In this document: piece after piece, positions 26,089 to 34,503 of the stretch
Layout: every line of letters starts with the position of its first letter
How positions within the stretch are numbered: the first letter of the stretch is position 1
Source: Sphingobium sp. C100
GTDB lineage: Bacteria; Pseudomonadota; Alphaproteobacteria; Sphingomonadales; Sphingomonadaceae
Length of the DNA stretch: 44,286 nt
Direction: 5' to 3'
NCBI RefSeq assembly: GCF_000508185.1
Contig: NZ_AYOY01000151.1
Coordinates: 1 to 44,286 of the forward strand
Notes under the pieces: model-generated
The model's database searches: none
Told to the model about the DNA's origin: nothing
What the model saw: only the letters and a program-made list of their open reading frames with translations
Program-made: the position numbers and the translations under genes

Positions 26089-27111
26089 TCAATCGCTGGG
26101 GCGGATCACGGCGCGACCCTGTTTCCCGTCCCGAACATGGGCGAAAGCGGCCGGACCCTGCGCCAGGCTCACCGAGCAACCCACCGGCAGAAAAATATGG
26201 CTGGAAACAGCGCCCAATTCGGTTAGGGCCTCCTGGTCGGGACGAAACAGGGTCCAGCCATAGCGTCGGCATCCCGCCGGCAACGCCATGCGATGCCGAC
26301 GCTTGATGGTCATGCTCGCAACGGCGCCGCGGACCCAGCCCAGCCGGTCGATGGTGGCGAGCAACGGATGGACGGTTGTGGCATGGCCCAATGCGCCCGT
26401 GCGCAGGCAGCCGATCAGCGCCAGATCATCGTCCCAGCTTGCAAAATTGAGCGTTGCGGTGAAATGGGCATCCAATCCTGCGAAGGGTTTCGACGCTGCA
26501 TCGACCGCGTTAGAAGCGCCTGCCGACCGCAAGAGGGAGTGGCTGTCCGCCCAGCCAATCGCCGTGACGTTCGCTCCCCATTGCGCCAGCAACTGCACCG
26601 CCAGCAGCCCCAGCCCGCCTGACGCGCCATGGACCAGCACGTCCTGGCCCCGCGCATTGTCGCGCGTCAGCCCGGTCCCGCGCAGTGCGAGATACATGGT
26701 GACAAAGCTGTAGGGCAGGATGGCCAGTTCGCACGGTTCCCGGCTCGCGGCCGCTTTGAGCACATGCGCCGCCTTGGCAATGACATGCGTGGCGTGGGTT
26801 CCGTTTGCGGAGGCCGGCTTCAACCCGAACACCGCGTCCCCGGTCGAAAGGTTCTGAACATCCTCGCCAACGGCCGTGATGCTCCCGGCGAAATCATTGC
26901 CCAGCACCAGCGGGAAGCGCCCTGCCTTCATCAGCCGGAACAGACGTGCGCCATAGCCGTCCGACCGGCGCACGTCGATCGGGTTGACTGACGTGGCCTC
27001 GACGCGGACCTCGATTTCCCCCTTGCCCGGTGGCCGCCGCGTCAACGGACGCACCGCAAATCGATCCGCGCTTGCAGGGCCGAGGCAGGCCAGTTCCACG
27101 TCGTCCATCAT
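26089..27111 (-). CDS. Zinc-free MDR oxidoreductase (quinone oxidoreductase-like)
   Basis: 340-residue medium-chain dehydrogenase/reductase. The N-terminal GroES-like domain has VRVEATSVNPIDVRRSDG and PLVLGNDFAGSITAVGEDV; the usual catalytic-zinc Cys/His and the structural-zinc four-Cys loop are absent, which fits the quinone-oxidoreductase/enone-reductase branch. The NADPH-binding segment is VLVHGASGGLGLLAVQLL. The starts at 27111/27108 (adjacent ATGs) with GGAATGAAAAG upstream are preferred; an earlier codon at 27225 would overlap the receptor gene. It is the last gene of the aromatic-catabolism operon, 58 bases after the receptor stop. A role in reducing an unsaturated carbonyl intermediate is inferred. 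Confidence 0.92.
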   Translation of the reverse strand: MMDDVELACLGPASADRFAVRPLTRRPPGKGEIEVRVEATSVNPIDVRRSDGYGARLFRLMKAGRFPLVLGNDFAGSITAVGEDVQNLSTGDAVFGLKPASANGTHATHVIAKAAHVLKAAASREPCELAILPYSFVTMYLALRGTGLTRDNARGQDVLVHGASGGLGLLAVQLLAQWGANVTAIGWADSHSLLRSAGASNAVDAASKPFAGLDAHFTATLNFASWDDDLALIGCLRTGALGHATTVHPLLATIDRLGWVRGAVASMTIKRRHRMALPAGCRRYGWTLFRPDQEALTELGAVSSHIFLPVGCSVSLAQGPAAFAHVRDGKQGRAVIRPSD

Positions 27112-27169
27112 CTTTTCATTCCGGGGCGCGGCGGCCGCTTCAGCCACCGTGCCCCGGCCCTTTCCCAAG

Positions 27170-29851
27170 TTAGAAATCGAACCGGCCCTGGAGCACGAAT
27201 GTGCGTCCCTCGCCGAAAAAGGCATTGCTGCTGACCGCGCCGAATATGTCGTAGGCGAGTGGAACCGCCGTCGCGAAAGACATCGGCTTTTTGTCCGTCA
27301 GATTTTTGGCGAGCAGTGCGACTTCCCATTTTTTTGGCCCAACGGAGCCCAGCGCCAGGCGGGCGTTGAACCGCGTATAGGCGCGTTGCACCAACCGCGG
27401 GTCGAGCGTGGGATCGGCAAAATATTTACCGCTGTAGAACATGTCGCCCGATGCCCTGATCTCCAGGGCGTCGGTGATCGGCACCATATATTGAAGCGCC
27501 AGCGTCCCGGTGGTTTTCGGTACGAATTGCGCCGTCTGCCCCTTATAGCTGCAATAGCCCTGAGCGGCGGCCGGCCCGTTGGGCACCTGACCCGAATAGC
27601 ATTGGCCGTATGGAAATTCCTTGAACTTGAAATTGGTATAGGCGAACGACCCATTGGCCGACAGCCGCGGCGTGATCCGCACCCGACCGTCCAGTTCAAG
27701 GCCATAGATCCGCGCCTTGGCCGCGTTGCCGACATTGAATCCAAGCCGGCCGTCGAAGATCGAGACCTGAAGATCCTTGTAATCGGTATAATAGACCGCC
27801 GCATTGAGTTCGGCCCGACCGCCGAGCAGGCGGGTCTTGAGGCCGCCTTCCACCGTCATCGCCTTTTCGTCGCCAAACGCGAAGGCTTCGTCCATGGACG
27901 CGGCCGCGCCCTTGTTGTTCGCGCGATAGTCGAACCCGCCCGACTTTGCGCCCGTCACCCAGCTGGCATAGACCATGGTGTGCGGGCCGGCATCATATTG
28001 CAGCGTCAGCGACGGCGTGTAGCGCCATTGAGAATAGTCGCCGGCGGTCGGAAGCGCGCCCAGCGCATTGACGAAATCACCCGCCGACGTCGATATGCCG
28101 GGGATGCCCGCCGCTGCGATCTCGCTCAGATTTTGCGACGCGATGCCGAAAAGGGCGGCATAGGCGATAGGCGTGAGCAGCGCCTGCTGGCCTTGCAGCG
28201 CGCCGCCGCCACGCGCTTCGATCGCCATCGTCCGCCGGCCGTCTTTTTTCTCATAATTGAGTCGGCTGCCGAAGGTGAGGCGCAGATCGTCCGAGATATG
28301 CCAGGCGATCTGACCGAAAACGGACCATACCTTGGCATCGACCCGGGCCGAACGCGCGGCCTGGGTGTCGGCAAGGGCAAGCCCGATGGTGCCAGCCTGA
28401 TTGCCCGCCGCGCGCCCCGCACCGACCGCGCCGGCGACATCGCCCGGATTGGCCGCAAGCCAGCCCTGCGCCGCCGCCTCGAAAGCCGGGCCATAGGCCT
28501 GGTTGAACACCAACGGCACCAAGGGTGAACCGGCGCCGATCTCGATCCGGTCGGCATATCTGTCGCGGCTCTTCTGGAAGAAAGCGCCGAGAATATAGTC
28601 GAACTGCCCGCCCTTGTCGGACACCAGCCGCACTTCCTGGCTGAACTGGCTATATTTCTCCTTCAGTGGTGCATCAAGGATCGGCGCGCCCGTGAAGTCG
28701 CAGTCGCACAGCTCGTTGGACTTGAAGCGGTTATAGCCGCTGATCGCCGAGACAGTGCCCAGGCCGGTCTGCCAGTCGAGCTTGACCATATAGGCCTGCG
28801 CCTTGTTGCTGCTGAAGTCGCCATTGGACGAACGGTTCTGATCGCGCCGGTTGTTGAGCACGGAGGCGTCCGCCACCGGCAAAGGACGCAGTTCCATGCC
28901 CGTCGCCGCATTCACGGCGGAGATGCGCGTGTTGACGGGCACGTCGCCGCTATTGGTCAGGATTTGCGCGTAGGTCAGGCCGTTGACCAGGCCGGCGGCG
29001 GGATTGCTGGCAGGCAAAGCAGCCGGCAGCTCACCGACAATTTCATTCTCGCGACCCGTGACGTCGAAACTGCCCGCCTCGCCCTTGACCGTGAGCGTGA
29101 GGTTGCTGGCAAGATCGGCCTCTATCGTACCGCGCAATTGCCATTCCTCGCGCTGCGCTTCGGGCCGGTCGAGCGTCAGGTTGTGCATATATCCGTCCGC
29201 ATTACGGTATCGGCCGGCCAGCCGGACGCGGACGCCATCGCTGACCGGCCCGGTCAGCGCTACGGTCGTTTCATAATCGTCTGCATTCGTGCCATAGGAG
29301 GCGACCGCATAGCCGCCAAACCGGTCTGCTGGCGCTGCCGTCGTGATGTTCAGCGCGCCGGCAATGGCGTTTTTGCCGAACAGGATCGATTGCGGCCCGC
29401 GCAACACCTCGACTCTTTCCACGTCGAAAAAGGGCGACCGGGCCTGTTGAGCCCGGCCATAATGAACGCCGTCGATGAAGACGCCGACCGATTGTTCAAA
29501 GCCCTGGTTCACGCCGGAAAAAATGCCGCGAATGCCCAGCGCAGTGCCGATCCCGCTTTCGGCGAGCGTAAGGTTCGGCACCTTGAACCGCAACTCCCCG
29601 ATGTTGCTGACGCCTGATTGCTGCAACGCCATCTGCCCGACCACCGCGACCGAAATCGGCACATCCTGTTGCGATTCCGACCGCTTTTGCGCGGTGACGA
29701 TGATTTCCTGGAGCGCTCCGCCGGTTTGTTCCTGGGCGGGCGCCTGCGGTGTGGCGCCTTCCTCCGCAGCGCGGGCTGCTTCGAACGGGGTTGAAAATGC
29801 GCCGACCAGGATTGTCGTCGTCAGCATTTTTCGGAAAATTATATTTTTCAT
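27170..29851 (-). CDS. TonB-dependent receptor within the aromatic-catabolism operon
   Basis: 893-residue outer-membrane receptor. A signal peptide ends near ARA, then a TonB-box-like LQEIIVTAQKR and a plug domain with VGVFIDGVHYGRAQQ, VERVEVLRGPQSILFGKNA and GALNIT. The barrel ends with FVLQGRFDF and a terminal Phe. It belongs to a different subfamily from the two glycan receptors at the left of the window, closer to the sphingomonad receptors for small, often aromatic, molecules. The start is ATG 29851 with GAGGGAGAGG upstream. It lies between the FAD hydroxylase (27 bases upstream) and the MDR gene, so it is co-transcribed with catabolic enzymes. It probably imports the substrate that this operon degrades, by analogy with the receptor for lignin-derived dehydrodivanillate in Sphingobium. 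Confidence 0.95.
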   Translation of the reverse strand: MKNIIFRKMLTTTILVGAFSTPFEAARAAEEGATPQAPAQEQTGGALQEIIVTAQKRSESQQDVPISVAVVGQMALQQSGVSNIGELRFKVPNLTLAESGIGTALGIRGIFSGVNQGFEQSVGVFIDGVHYGRAQQARSPFFDVERVEVLRGPQSILFGKNAIAGALNITTAAPADRFGGYAVASYGTNADDYETTVALTGPVSDGVRVRLAGRYRNADGYMHNLTLDRPEAQREEWQLRGTIEADLASNLTLTVKGEAGSFDVTGRENEIVGELPAALPASNPAAGLVNGLTYAQILTNSGDVPVNTRISAVNAATGMELRPLPVADASVLNNRRDQNRSSNGDFSSNKAQAYMVKLDWQTGLGTVSAISGYNRFKSNELCDCDFTGAPILDAPLKEKYSQFSQEVRLVSDKGGQFDYILGAFFQKSRDRYADRIEIGAGSPLVPLVFNQAYGPAFEAAAQGWLAANPGDVAGAVGAGRAAGNQAGTIGLALADTQAARSARVDAKVWSVFGQIAWHISDDLRLTFGSRLNYEKKDGRRTMAIEARGGGALQGQQALLTPIAYAALFGIASQNLSEIAAAGIPGISTSAGDFVNALGALPTAGDYSQWRYTPSLTLQYDAGPHTMVYASWVTGAKSGGFDYRANNKGAAASMDEAFAFGDEKAMTVEGGLKTRLLGGRAELNAAVYYTDYKDLQVSIFDGRLGFNVGNAAKARIYGLELDGRVRITPRLSANGSFAYTNFKFKEFPYGQCYSGQVPNGPAAAQGYCSYKGQTAQFVPKTTGTLALQYMVPITDALEIRASGDMFYSGKYFADPTLDPRLVQRAYTRFNARLALGSVGPKKWEVALLAKNLTDKKPMSFATAVPLAYDIFGAVSSNAFFGEGRTFVLQGRFDF

Positions 29852-29878
29852 TTTACCTCTCCCTCCTCATTGATTGTT

Positions 29879-31555
29879 TCAGCTGGTTTCGACGGCCCTC
29901 TCATTGCGTGCCGTCATGAAGCCATTGGCCTGTTGGTCTGCCGCAAATGCCATGGGTGCCGCCGGGGGCGCTTCGAACAGGTCGAGCGTGCGGCTGACCA
30001 GTTCGGCAGCCTTGTCGGCCGGTCCAATTGCGACAATCGTGCGATCCGGGCGGACGATCGCCACATGACTGGTCCTGGCGGCAGCCGGAACCAATATGCC
30101 CGACACATCCTCGAAACAGTCCGGCGCCCCTTTCGCATTGCCGGGTGCAAGGATATGGATCGTCTCGCCACCGAACCGCGCCCAGCGGGCGAGCGTGACG
30201 GGGTCAATGCCCTTCAACGGAGCCGCGCCGAGGCCGACGAGCATCATCCGGTCACCCAGAATATCGTCGCTCGCGACCGGATGACCGCCGCCTGCCGGGC
30301 GCAGCTTGACCTGCGGGAATTGCGCGCCGGGCCGCCATGCCGACCTGCCGCCGCAGGGGAGGAACAGGCCCTTTCGAAAGGCATTTTTCGGCTTCATCCG
30401 CAATTCGCGGAACATGCTGCGAAGGCCCGGTACATATTGGCTGGCGCGCAAGGCGCCGTGGGTCAGCAAGGCCCGGATTCGGTTGCGCGGCATGACCAGC
30501 GCGCCCAGGAACAGGGCGAATTTGATCGTCGCCTTGGCATGGGGGCGACGCTCGACATCATAGCTGTCGAGCACAGCGGGCGAACAGCGCCCGCTCGTTA
30601 CCCAGGCGAGCTTCCAACTCAGATTGGCGGCGTCGCGCAATCCGGCGACCAGTCCCTGACCGGCAAAAGGCGGGGTGATGTGCGCGGCGTCTCCCACCAG
30701 ATGGCAACGCCCGCTTGAAAAGGCATCTGCGGCACGCGCATGGAAGCGGTAGACCGCGACGCGCTCAATCTCGATCTGGCTCCCCTTAGTCCAGGGTTCG
30801 AGCAGCCGCTGCGCGACGGTGTCCCGCTCCATGTCCGCCGGGGTCTCTCCCGGTTGCAGCATGAACTCCCAGCGCTCGCGCCCGCCCGGTGCGATCATAT
30901 GCGGGCCGGGCCGCCGCGGATCGCACCAGAATTCGACGTCGCTGATCGGCTCTGGCGGGCTCTTTGCATCGACGATCAGCCAGTCCTGCGCGAAACTGCG
31001 GCCCTTGAAATCGAGCTTGAGGAACTGGCGGACGGTGGATGATGCCCCGTCTGCTCCGACCAGATGCGCCGCACGAATGCTGATCTTCCGGCCGCCTTTA
31101 TCGAGATGGACCGTCACGCCGGAATCGTCCTGATCCAGCCCGACCAGCGTCACGCCGGTCTGGACCTCGACCGTGGGGTAATCGGCCAGCCTTCGCCGCA
31201 GCACGGCTTCCAGTTCCGGCTGGTAGAAGGTGACGAGTTGCGGGTGACCGTCAATTTCCCGGCTCGTGTCGGCGCAGGCATATTCGCCCAGCATCGGCGA
31301 GCGCATACGAACCTGGGGGATCGGCACGCGCGCGAAAGCGCGGTCGTCAAGACCCATCATCTGCAGGATGCGCAGCGCTTCATTGTCGAGCGCGATCGCA
31401 CGGGGCGCCTGGAATATATCCTCCGCCTTGTCGATCACCAGCGTGCGCACCTGGTAGCGTCCGAGCAGGTTGGCGACTGCCGCGCCCACCGGCCCGAACC
31501 CCACGATGATGACGTCGAATGGCGCCTCCGGGATCGAGTCTGCGCCGTCGCTCAT
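29879..31555 (-). CDS. FAD-dependent aromatic hydroxylase (MhpA-like)
   Basis: 558-residue class A flavoprotein monooxygenase. Motifs are in order: the ADP-binding GFGPVGAAVANLL near residue 19, the DG motif VGADGASSTVRQ near residue 165, and the GD motif HLVGDAAHITPPFAGQGL near residue 285, followed by RDAANLSWKLAWV. A C-terminal thioredoxin-like domain (from about residue 400) is typical of the phenol hydroxylase/MhpA branch. It would use NAD(P)H and O2 to add a hydroxyl group to a phenolic ring, giving a diol for ring cleavage. Its start codon overlaps the FAH-family stop by four bases (ATGA), so translation is coupled. The exact aromatic substrate is unknown. Confidence 0.94.
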   Translation of the reverse strand: MSDGADSIPEAPFDVIIVGFGPVGAAVANLLGRYQVRTLVIDKAEDIFQAPRAIALDNEALRILQMMGLDDRAFARVPIPQVRMRSPMLGEYACADTSREIDGHPQLVTFYQPELEAVLRRRLADYPTVEVQTGVTLVGLDQDDSGVTVHLDKGGRKISIRAAHLVGADGASSTVRQFLKLDFKGRSFAQDWLIVDAKSPPEPISDVEFWCDPRRPGPHMIAPGGRERWEFMLQPGETPADMERDTVAQRLLEPWTKGSQIEIERVAVYRFHARAADAFSSGRCHLVGDAAHITPPFAGQGLVAGLRDAANLSWKLAWVTSGRCSPAVLDSYDVERRPHAKATIKFALFLGALVMPRNRIRALLTHGALRASQYVPGLRSMFRELRMKPKNAFRKGLFLPCGGRSAWRPGAQFPQVKLRPAGGGHPVASDDILGDRMMLVGLGAAPLKGIDPVTLARWARFGGETIHILAPGNAKGAPDCFEDVSGILVPAAARTSHVAIVRPDRTIVAIGPADKAAELVSRTLDLFEAPPAAPMAFAADQQANGFMTARNERAVETS

Positions 31556-32508
31556 CGCGCGACCACGCGATTGCGCTGCGCGCCCAGATCGATGGCACTG
31601 TCCTCGGTGCTGATGGCCGCGACGACTTCATCGCCCGGTTGCAGGTAGCGCGGATTGCGCGCGCCTTTTTTCGTGAACAGCCGCCATTTGGTGCTGTCGG
31701 TCATGAAATGGCGCATGATGAACATGACCGCCTTGCCGGGCGCCACCGCCGCGCAACCGGCCGGAGTGCCGGTGGCGATGAGGTCGCCGGCGAACAGGTC
31801 GTGGACTTGGCTCAACTCGGTCAGGGTCTTGTGCGGCGGGAACAGCATCTCGCCACAGTGGGCATCCTGCCGCACCACGCCGTTGACGCTGAGCTGCATC
31901 CGCAATTCGCCCCAACGCCTCCACTCGGCCGCGTCGAGCAGGACCAGCACAGGGCCGGTCGGACAGAAGCTGCGATAGCTTTTACCCTTGTAGAACTGGG
32001 TCTGCGGCAACTGGACGTCGCGGGCGGAAATATCGTTGACGATCGTCACCCCGGCGAGGAACTTGTGCAGATTGTCCGGCTCGGCCTTGATCGGCCCCGT
32101 GAGGTCGCAGCCCAGCACCAGTCCCAGTTCGATCTCATAGTCGAGCAGCCGGACATGGGCGGGGCGGATGATGTTGTCCTGCGCGCCGCACATGGACGAC
32201 GACGCCTTGGTGAAAATGGTGTTGAAGCCGATCTTGTCGGGGTCCATCCCGGATTCCCGGACGTGGCTGCCATAGTTGATCCCTTGGCACAGCACCTGCT
32301 GGTTGCCGGTGACGGGCGACAATATGTGCAACTGCGCCAGCGGCAGGGTCGCATCGGCGGGCGTCAGGCGGCGCAGATTGTCCTGCCCATGCCGCAGCAG
32401 GTCGCCGGTCGTCGGATAAGCGTCGTCGAGCATGGCGACCTTGTCGCCGAACAGGATGCCCCAGCGGGCCGTGGCATTGTCTTGAAAGCGGATGACAGAA
32501 ATCGCCAT
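31552..32508 (-). CDS. Fumarylacetoacetate hydrolase-family protein
   Basis: 318-residue member of the FAH superfamily, metal-dependent C-C hydrolases, decarboxylases and isomerases. The metal site is visible: the E-x-E motif in LLDYEIELGLVLG and the Asp in TIVNDISARDVQ; the conserved GDLIATGTPAG stretch is present. The start is ATG 32508 with AAGGA upstream; an in-frame codon at 32577 would overlap the dioxygenase gene. It is second in the operon, 28 bases after the extradiol dioxygenase and overlapping the hydroxylase start by four bases. It probably hydrolyses or decarboxylates the ring-cleavage product. The FAH family is broad, so the exact reaction is inferred. Confidence 0.94.
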   Translation of the reverse strand: MAISVIRFQDNATARWGILFGDKVAMLDDAYPTTGDLLRHGQDNLRRLTPADATLPLAQLHILSPVTGNQQVLCQGINYGSHVRESGMDPDKIGFNTIFTKASSSMCGAQDNIIRPAHVRLLDYEIELGLVLGCDLTGPIKAEPDNLHKFLAGVTIVNDISARDVQLPQTQFYKGKSYRSFCPTGPVLVLLDAAEWRRWGELRMQLSVNGVVRQDAHCGEMLFPPHKTLTELSQVHDLFAGDLIATGTPAGCAAVAPGKAVMFIMRHFMTDSTKWRLFTKKGARNPRYLQPGDEVVAAISTEDSAIDLGAQRNRVVAR

Positions 32509-32536
32509 TTTGATGTCCTTCGAGAAATAGGAGTGC

Positions 32537-33682
32537 TTAGAGCCAGGGTCGCGCGGGCTTACCCATTGCGCTGGCAATGAGTTTCAGGCGGGACAGGCTG
32601 ACCCGCCCACGCCACAGCGCGGCGGCCACCTTGAGAAGCAGCGCGGGGCTTTTCTTTCCGCGCAACTGGGCCGGCGCGTCGTCGCCCCAGGCCCAGATGC
32701 TGCCGGCTTCGAGCGGCGAATATCGGGTCTCATAGTCCGCCGTGAACAGGTCGCCATCGGCATAATGTTCGAACTGAAACCCGTCGGGATCATACCAATA
32801 ATCGAACAACTGGCTGCCCAGGACGTGCCGGCCGATGCCCCACATGTGGCGATGACCCCGCGCCCGCAGCAATTGCTGCCCTTGCCCGATCGCGTCGAGA
32901 TCGACGACTTCATAAGCGCTATGCTCCAGTTCGTCGGACAGGCCGCCCACCAGCACGAGCGCGTGGTGATCGGCGGGCGTGGCGCCCAGGTCGAGCCGGA
33001 AGAAGGTGAGCGCCGGACTGCCGTCGGCCAGATATTGGACATCGGTCGGGATCAGACCCAGGTGCGCCATGTACCAGTCCGCCATCTCCGGGAAGCGGGT
33101 CGTCTGGATTACCATGTGGCCCAGTTTGACCACCTGTGCCGGGCCAACGGGCGCGCGGATGGTGGCGTTGATGCGATGGCTGCGGATCGGCGTGTTCGGG
33201 TCGGTCCCGATCGGCGCGCGGACGGGCAGGGGGGGCACGCGCCCCCAGTCTCGCAGCAGCCAGACCGGGTGTCCGGCCGGATCGATCAGTTCGACCCCCT
33301 CGCCGCCACCGGGAATTTCGGCATCGGTCAGTGGCCGGGCGCCCGGCTCGCCATGGAAACATGTCAGGTCGCAATCGGCCGCGACCGTGAACGCCGCGCC
33401 GACGAAACGGCTCCGGCGCGCCTTCTCGGCGACATAGATGCAGGGCGACTCGTTGGCGCCGCGCATCACGAGCCGGGTGTCGGTCCGCTCGACCGCCATC
33501 ATGCCAAAGTCGCTCAGGAAAGCCTCGGTCGCGCGAAGGTCACGCTTCTCGAACCGCAGAAATGCGAGCGACGTTGCGCGGGCCTGGGACGCCGGGCGCT
33601 CCAGCGTGGTCACGCCATCGGGCAGTTCGCTTTGCGGGTAGCTCAGGTGCGGTGCGGCAGCCGAGCTGATCTCGTGCTCCAT
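32537..33682 (-). CDS. Extradiol ring-cleavage dioxygenase (VOC, type I)
   Basis: 381-residue two-domain vicinal-oxygen-chelate protein of the type I extradiol dioxygenase class. The iron ligands can be placed in the C-terminal domain: His189 in VVKLGHMVIQT, His254 in LEHSAYEVVDL and Glu305 in GFQFEHYADG. Their spacing (65 and 51 residues) is close to that of BphC (64 and 50). His239/His240 in DHHALVLV correspond to the active-site His. It would cleave a catechol-type ring next to the hydroxyls. A C-terminal tail of about 75 residues beyond the last ligand is longer than usual and rich in Leu and Lys. The start is ATG 33682 with GAGAGGA upstream. It is first in the five-gene operon and 35 bases from the nearest operator-like repeat. 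Confidence 0.93.
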   Translation of the reverse strand: MEHEISSAAAPHLSYPQSELPDGVTTLERPASQARATSLAFLRFEKRDLRATEAFLSDFGMMAVERTDTRLVMRGANESPCIYVAEKARRSRFVGAAFTVAADCDLTCFHGEPGARPLTDAEIPGGGEGVELIDPAGHPVWLLRDWGRVPPLPVRAPIGTDPNTPIRSHRINATIRAPVGPAQVVKLGHMVIQTTRFPEMADWYMAHLGLIPTDVQYLADGSPALTFFRLDLGATPADHHALVLVGGLSDELEHSAYEVVDLDAIGQGQQLLRARGHRHMWGIGRHVLGSQLFDYWYDPDGFQFEHYADGDLFTADYETRYSPLEAGSIWAWGDDAPAQLRGKKSPALLLKVAAALWRGRVSLSRLKLIASAMGKPARPWL

Positions 33683-33716
33683 CAATATCCTCTCATGTAA
33701 CCTGTTGCAGCTACAA

Positions 33717-33749
33717 ATGACATGTTCGTCATTATGACGCAATCGTCAT
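33717..33749. promoter_or_regulatory. Tandem inverted-repeat operator between dioxygenase and TetR genes
   Basis: Two 16-bp inverted repeats share the arms ATGAC and GTCAT: ATGAC-N6-GTCAT at 33717-33732 and ATGACG-CAAT-CGTCAT at 33734-33749. They start 17 bases apart. They lie in the 122-base gap between the divergent starts at 33682 and 33805. Two closely spaced palindromes in a divergent TetR intergenic region are the classic arrangement for a repressor that controls both its own gene and the neighbouring operon. Binding by this TetR protein is inferred. Confidence 0.65.
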
Positions 33750-33804
33750 TTCGATATGGACGAACGAAGTTGAATTTGGCACTGTCGGGCCAAGGAGAGG
33801 CTGA

Positions 33805-34503
33805 GTGGCAAAACAGGCAAATCGGGAAGACCATCGCGTGCGGGTAGCGGCGGAGCGGCGCGAACGGATGCAGGCGCGGCTGTCGGAAGCGGCGTTGCTG
33901 GTCATCGGCGAGCGTGGCGTCGATGGTAGCGTGATCGACGAAATTGCGCGCGTCGCGGGCGTGGCCCGCGGGACATTCTACAATTATTTCCGCGGCAATG
34001 AGGATTTGTTGGCGGCGGTCGCGACCGAAGCAGGCGACGAGATGATGCGGGCGGTGGACCCGGTCGCCATCTCGGACACCGATCCAGCGGTGCGGGTCTC
34101 GAACGGCATACGCCTGTGGTTGCTATTGTGTCGGCGCTATCCGCATCTTGCCGCCTTCCTGCGTCGTGCCGGTTCCTACGCCTTGACGCACAGTTCGCTC
34201 GTTCGGGATTTCCTGCCGCGCGATATCGGTGCGGGTATTCGCTCAGGCCGCTTCCATGTCGATGACGAGCGGCTGGCCTTCGATCTGGTGGTCGGACCGG
34301 TGCTTTCCGCAATCAACACCATGCTCACCGATGAGGTCGCTGCTGATTATCCGGACCGGCTTGCGGCCGGCGTCCTGCTGGCGCTCGGCATCGATGCCGC
34401 CGAAGCTGGAGCCATTGCGACCCGCCCCTTGGGTGATCCTGGCCTTCCGTCCGAATCGTTGATCGAGCGCTCCGGCGCACTTCAGGAGACGCTCCACCAA
34501 TGA
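33805..34503 (+). CDS. TetR-family regulator of the aromatic cluster
   Basis: 232-residue TetR-type protein. The helix-turn-helix is clear: LSEAALLVIGERGVDGSVID then EIARVAGVARGTFYNYFRGNEDLL. The C-terminal ligand domain is not assigned to a subfamily. The start is GTG 33805 with AGGAGAGG upstream. The stop overlaps the ligase start by four bases (ATGA). The gene is divergent from the dioxygenase operon and has the twin ATGAC/GTCAT palindromes upstream, so it very likely represses both directions and is released by a pathway substrate or CoA ester. This is inference from arrangement. Confidence 0.93.
   Translation: MAKQANREDHRVRVAAERRERMQARLSEAALLVIGERGVDGSVIDEIARVAGVARGTFYNYFRGNEDLLAAVATEAGDEMMRAVDPVAISDTDPAVRVSNGIRLWLLLCRRYPHLAAFLRRAGSYALTHSSLVRDFLPRDIGAGIRSGRFHVDDERLAFDLVVGPVLSAINTMLTDEVAADYPDRLAAGVLLALGIDAAEAGAIATRPLGDPGLPSESLIERSGALQETLHQ

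Noticed and set aside
26984..28528. Long + strand open frame of 514 codons opposite the aromatic-operon receptor
   Set aside because: Antisense shadow of a receptor gene with intact plug and barrel; the translation has no recognisable domain.
31519..32580. + strand open frame of 353 codons opposite the FAH-family gene
   Set aside because: Low-complexity antisense translation; the - strand gene has conserved metal ligands and couples to its neighbours.
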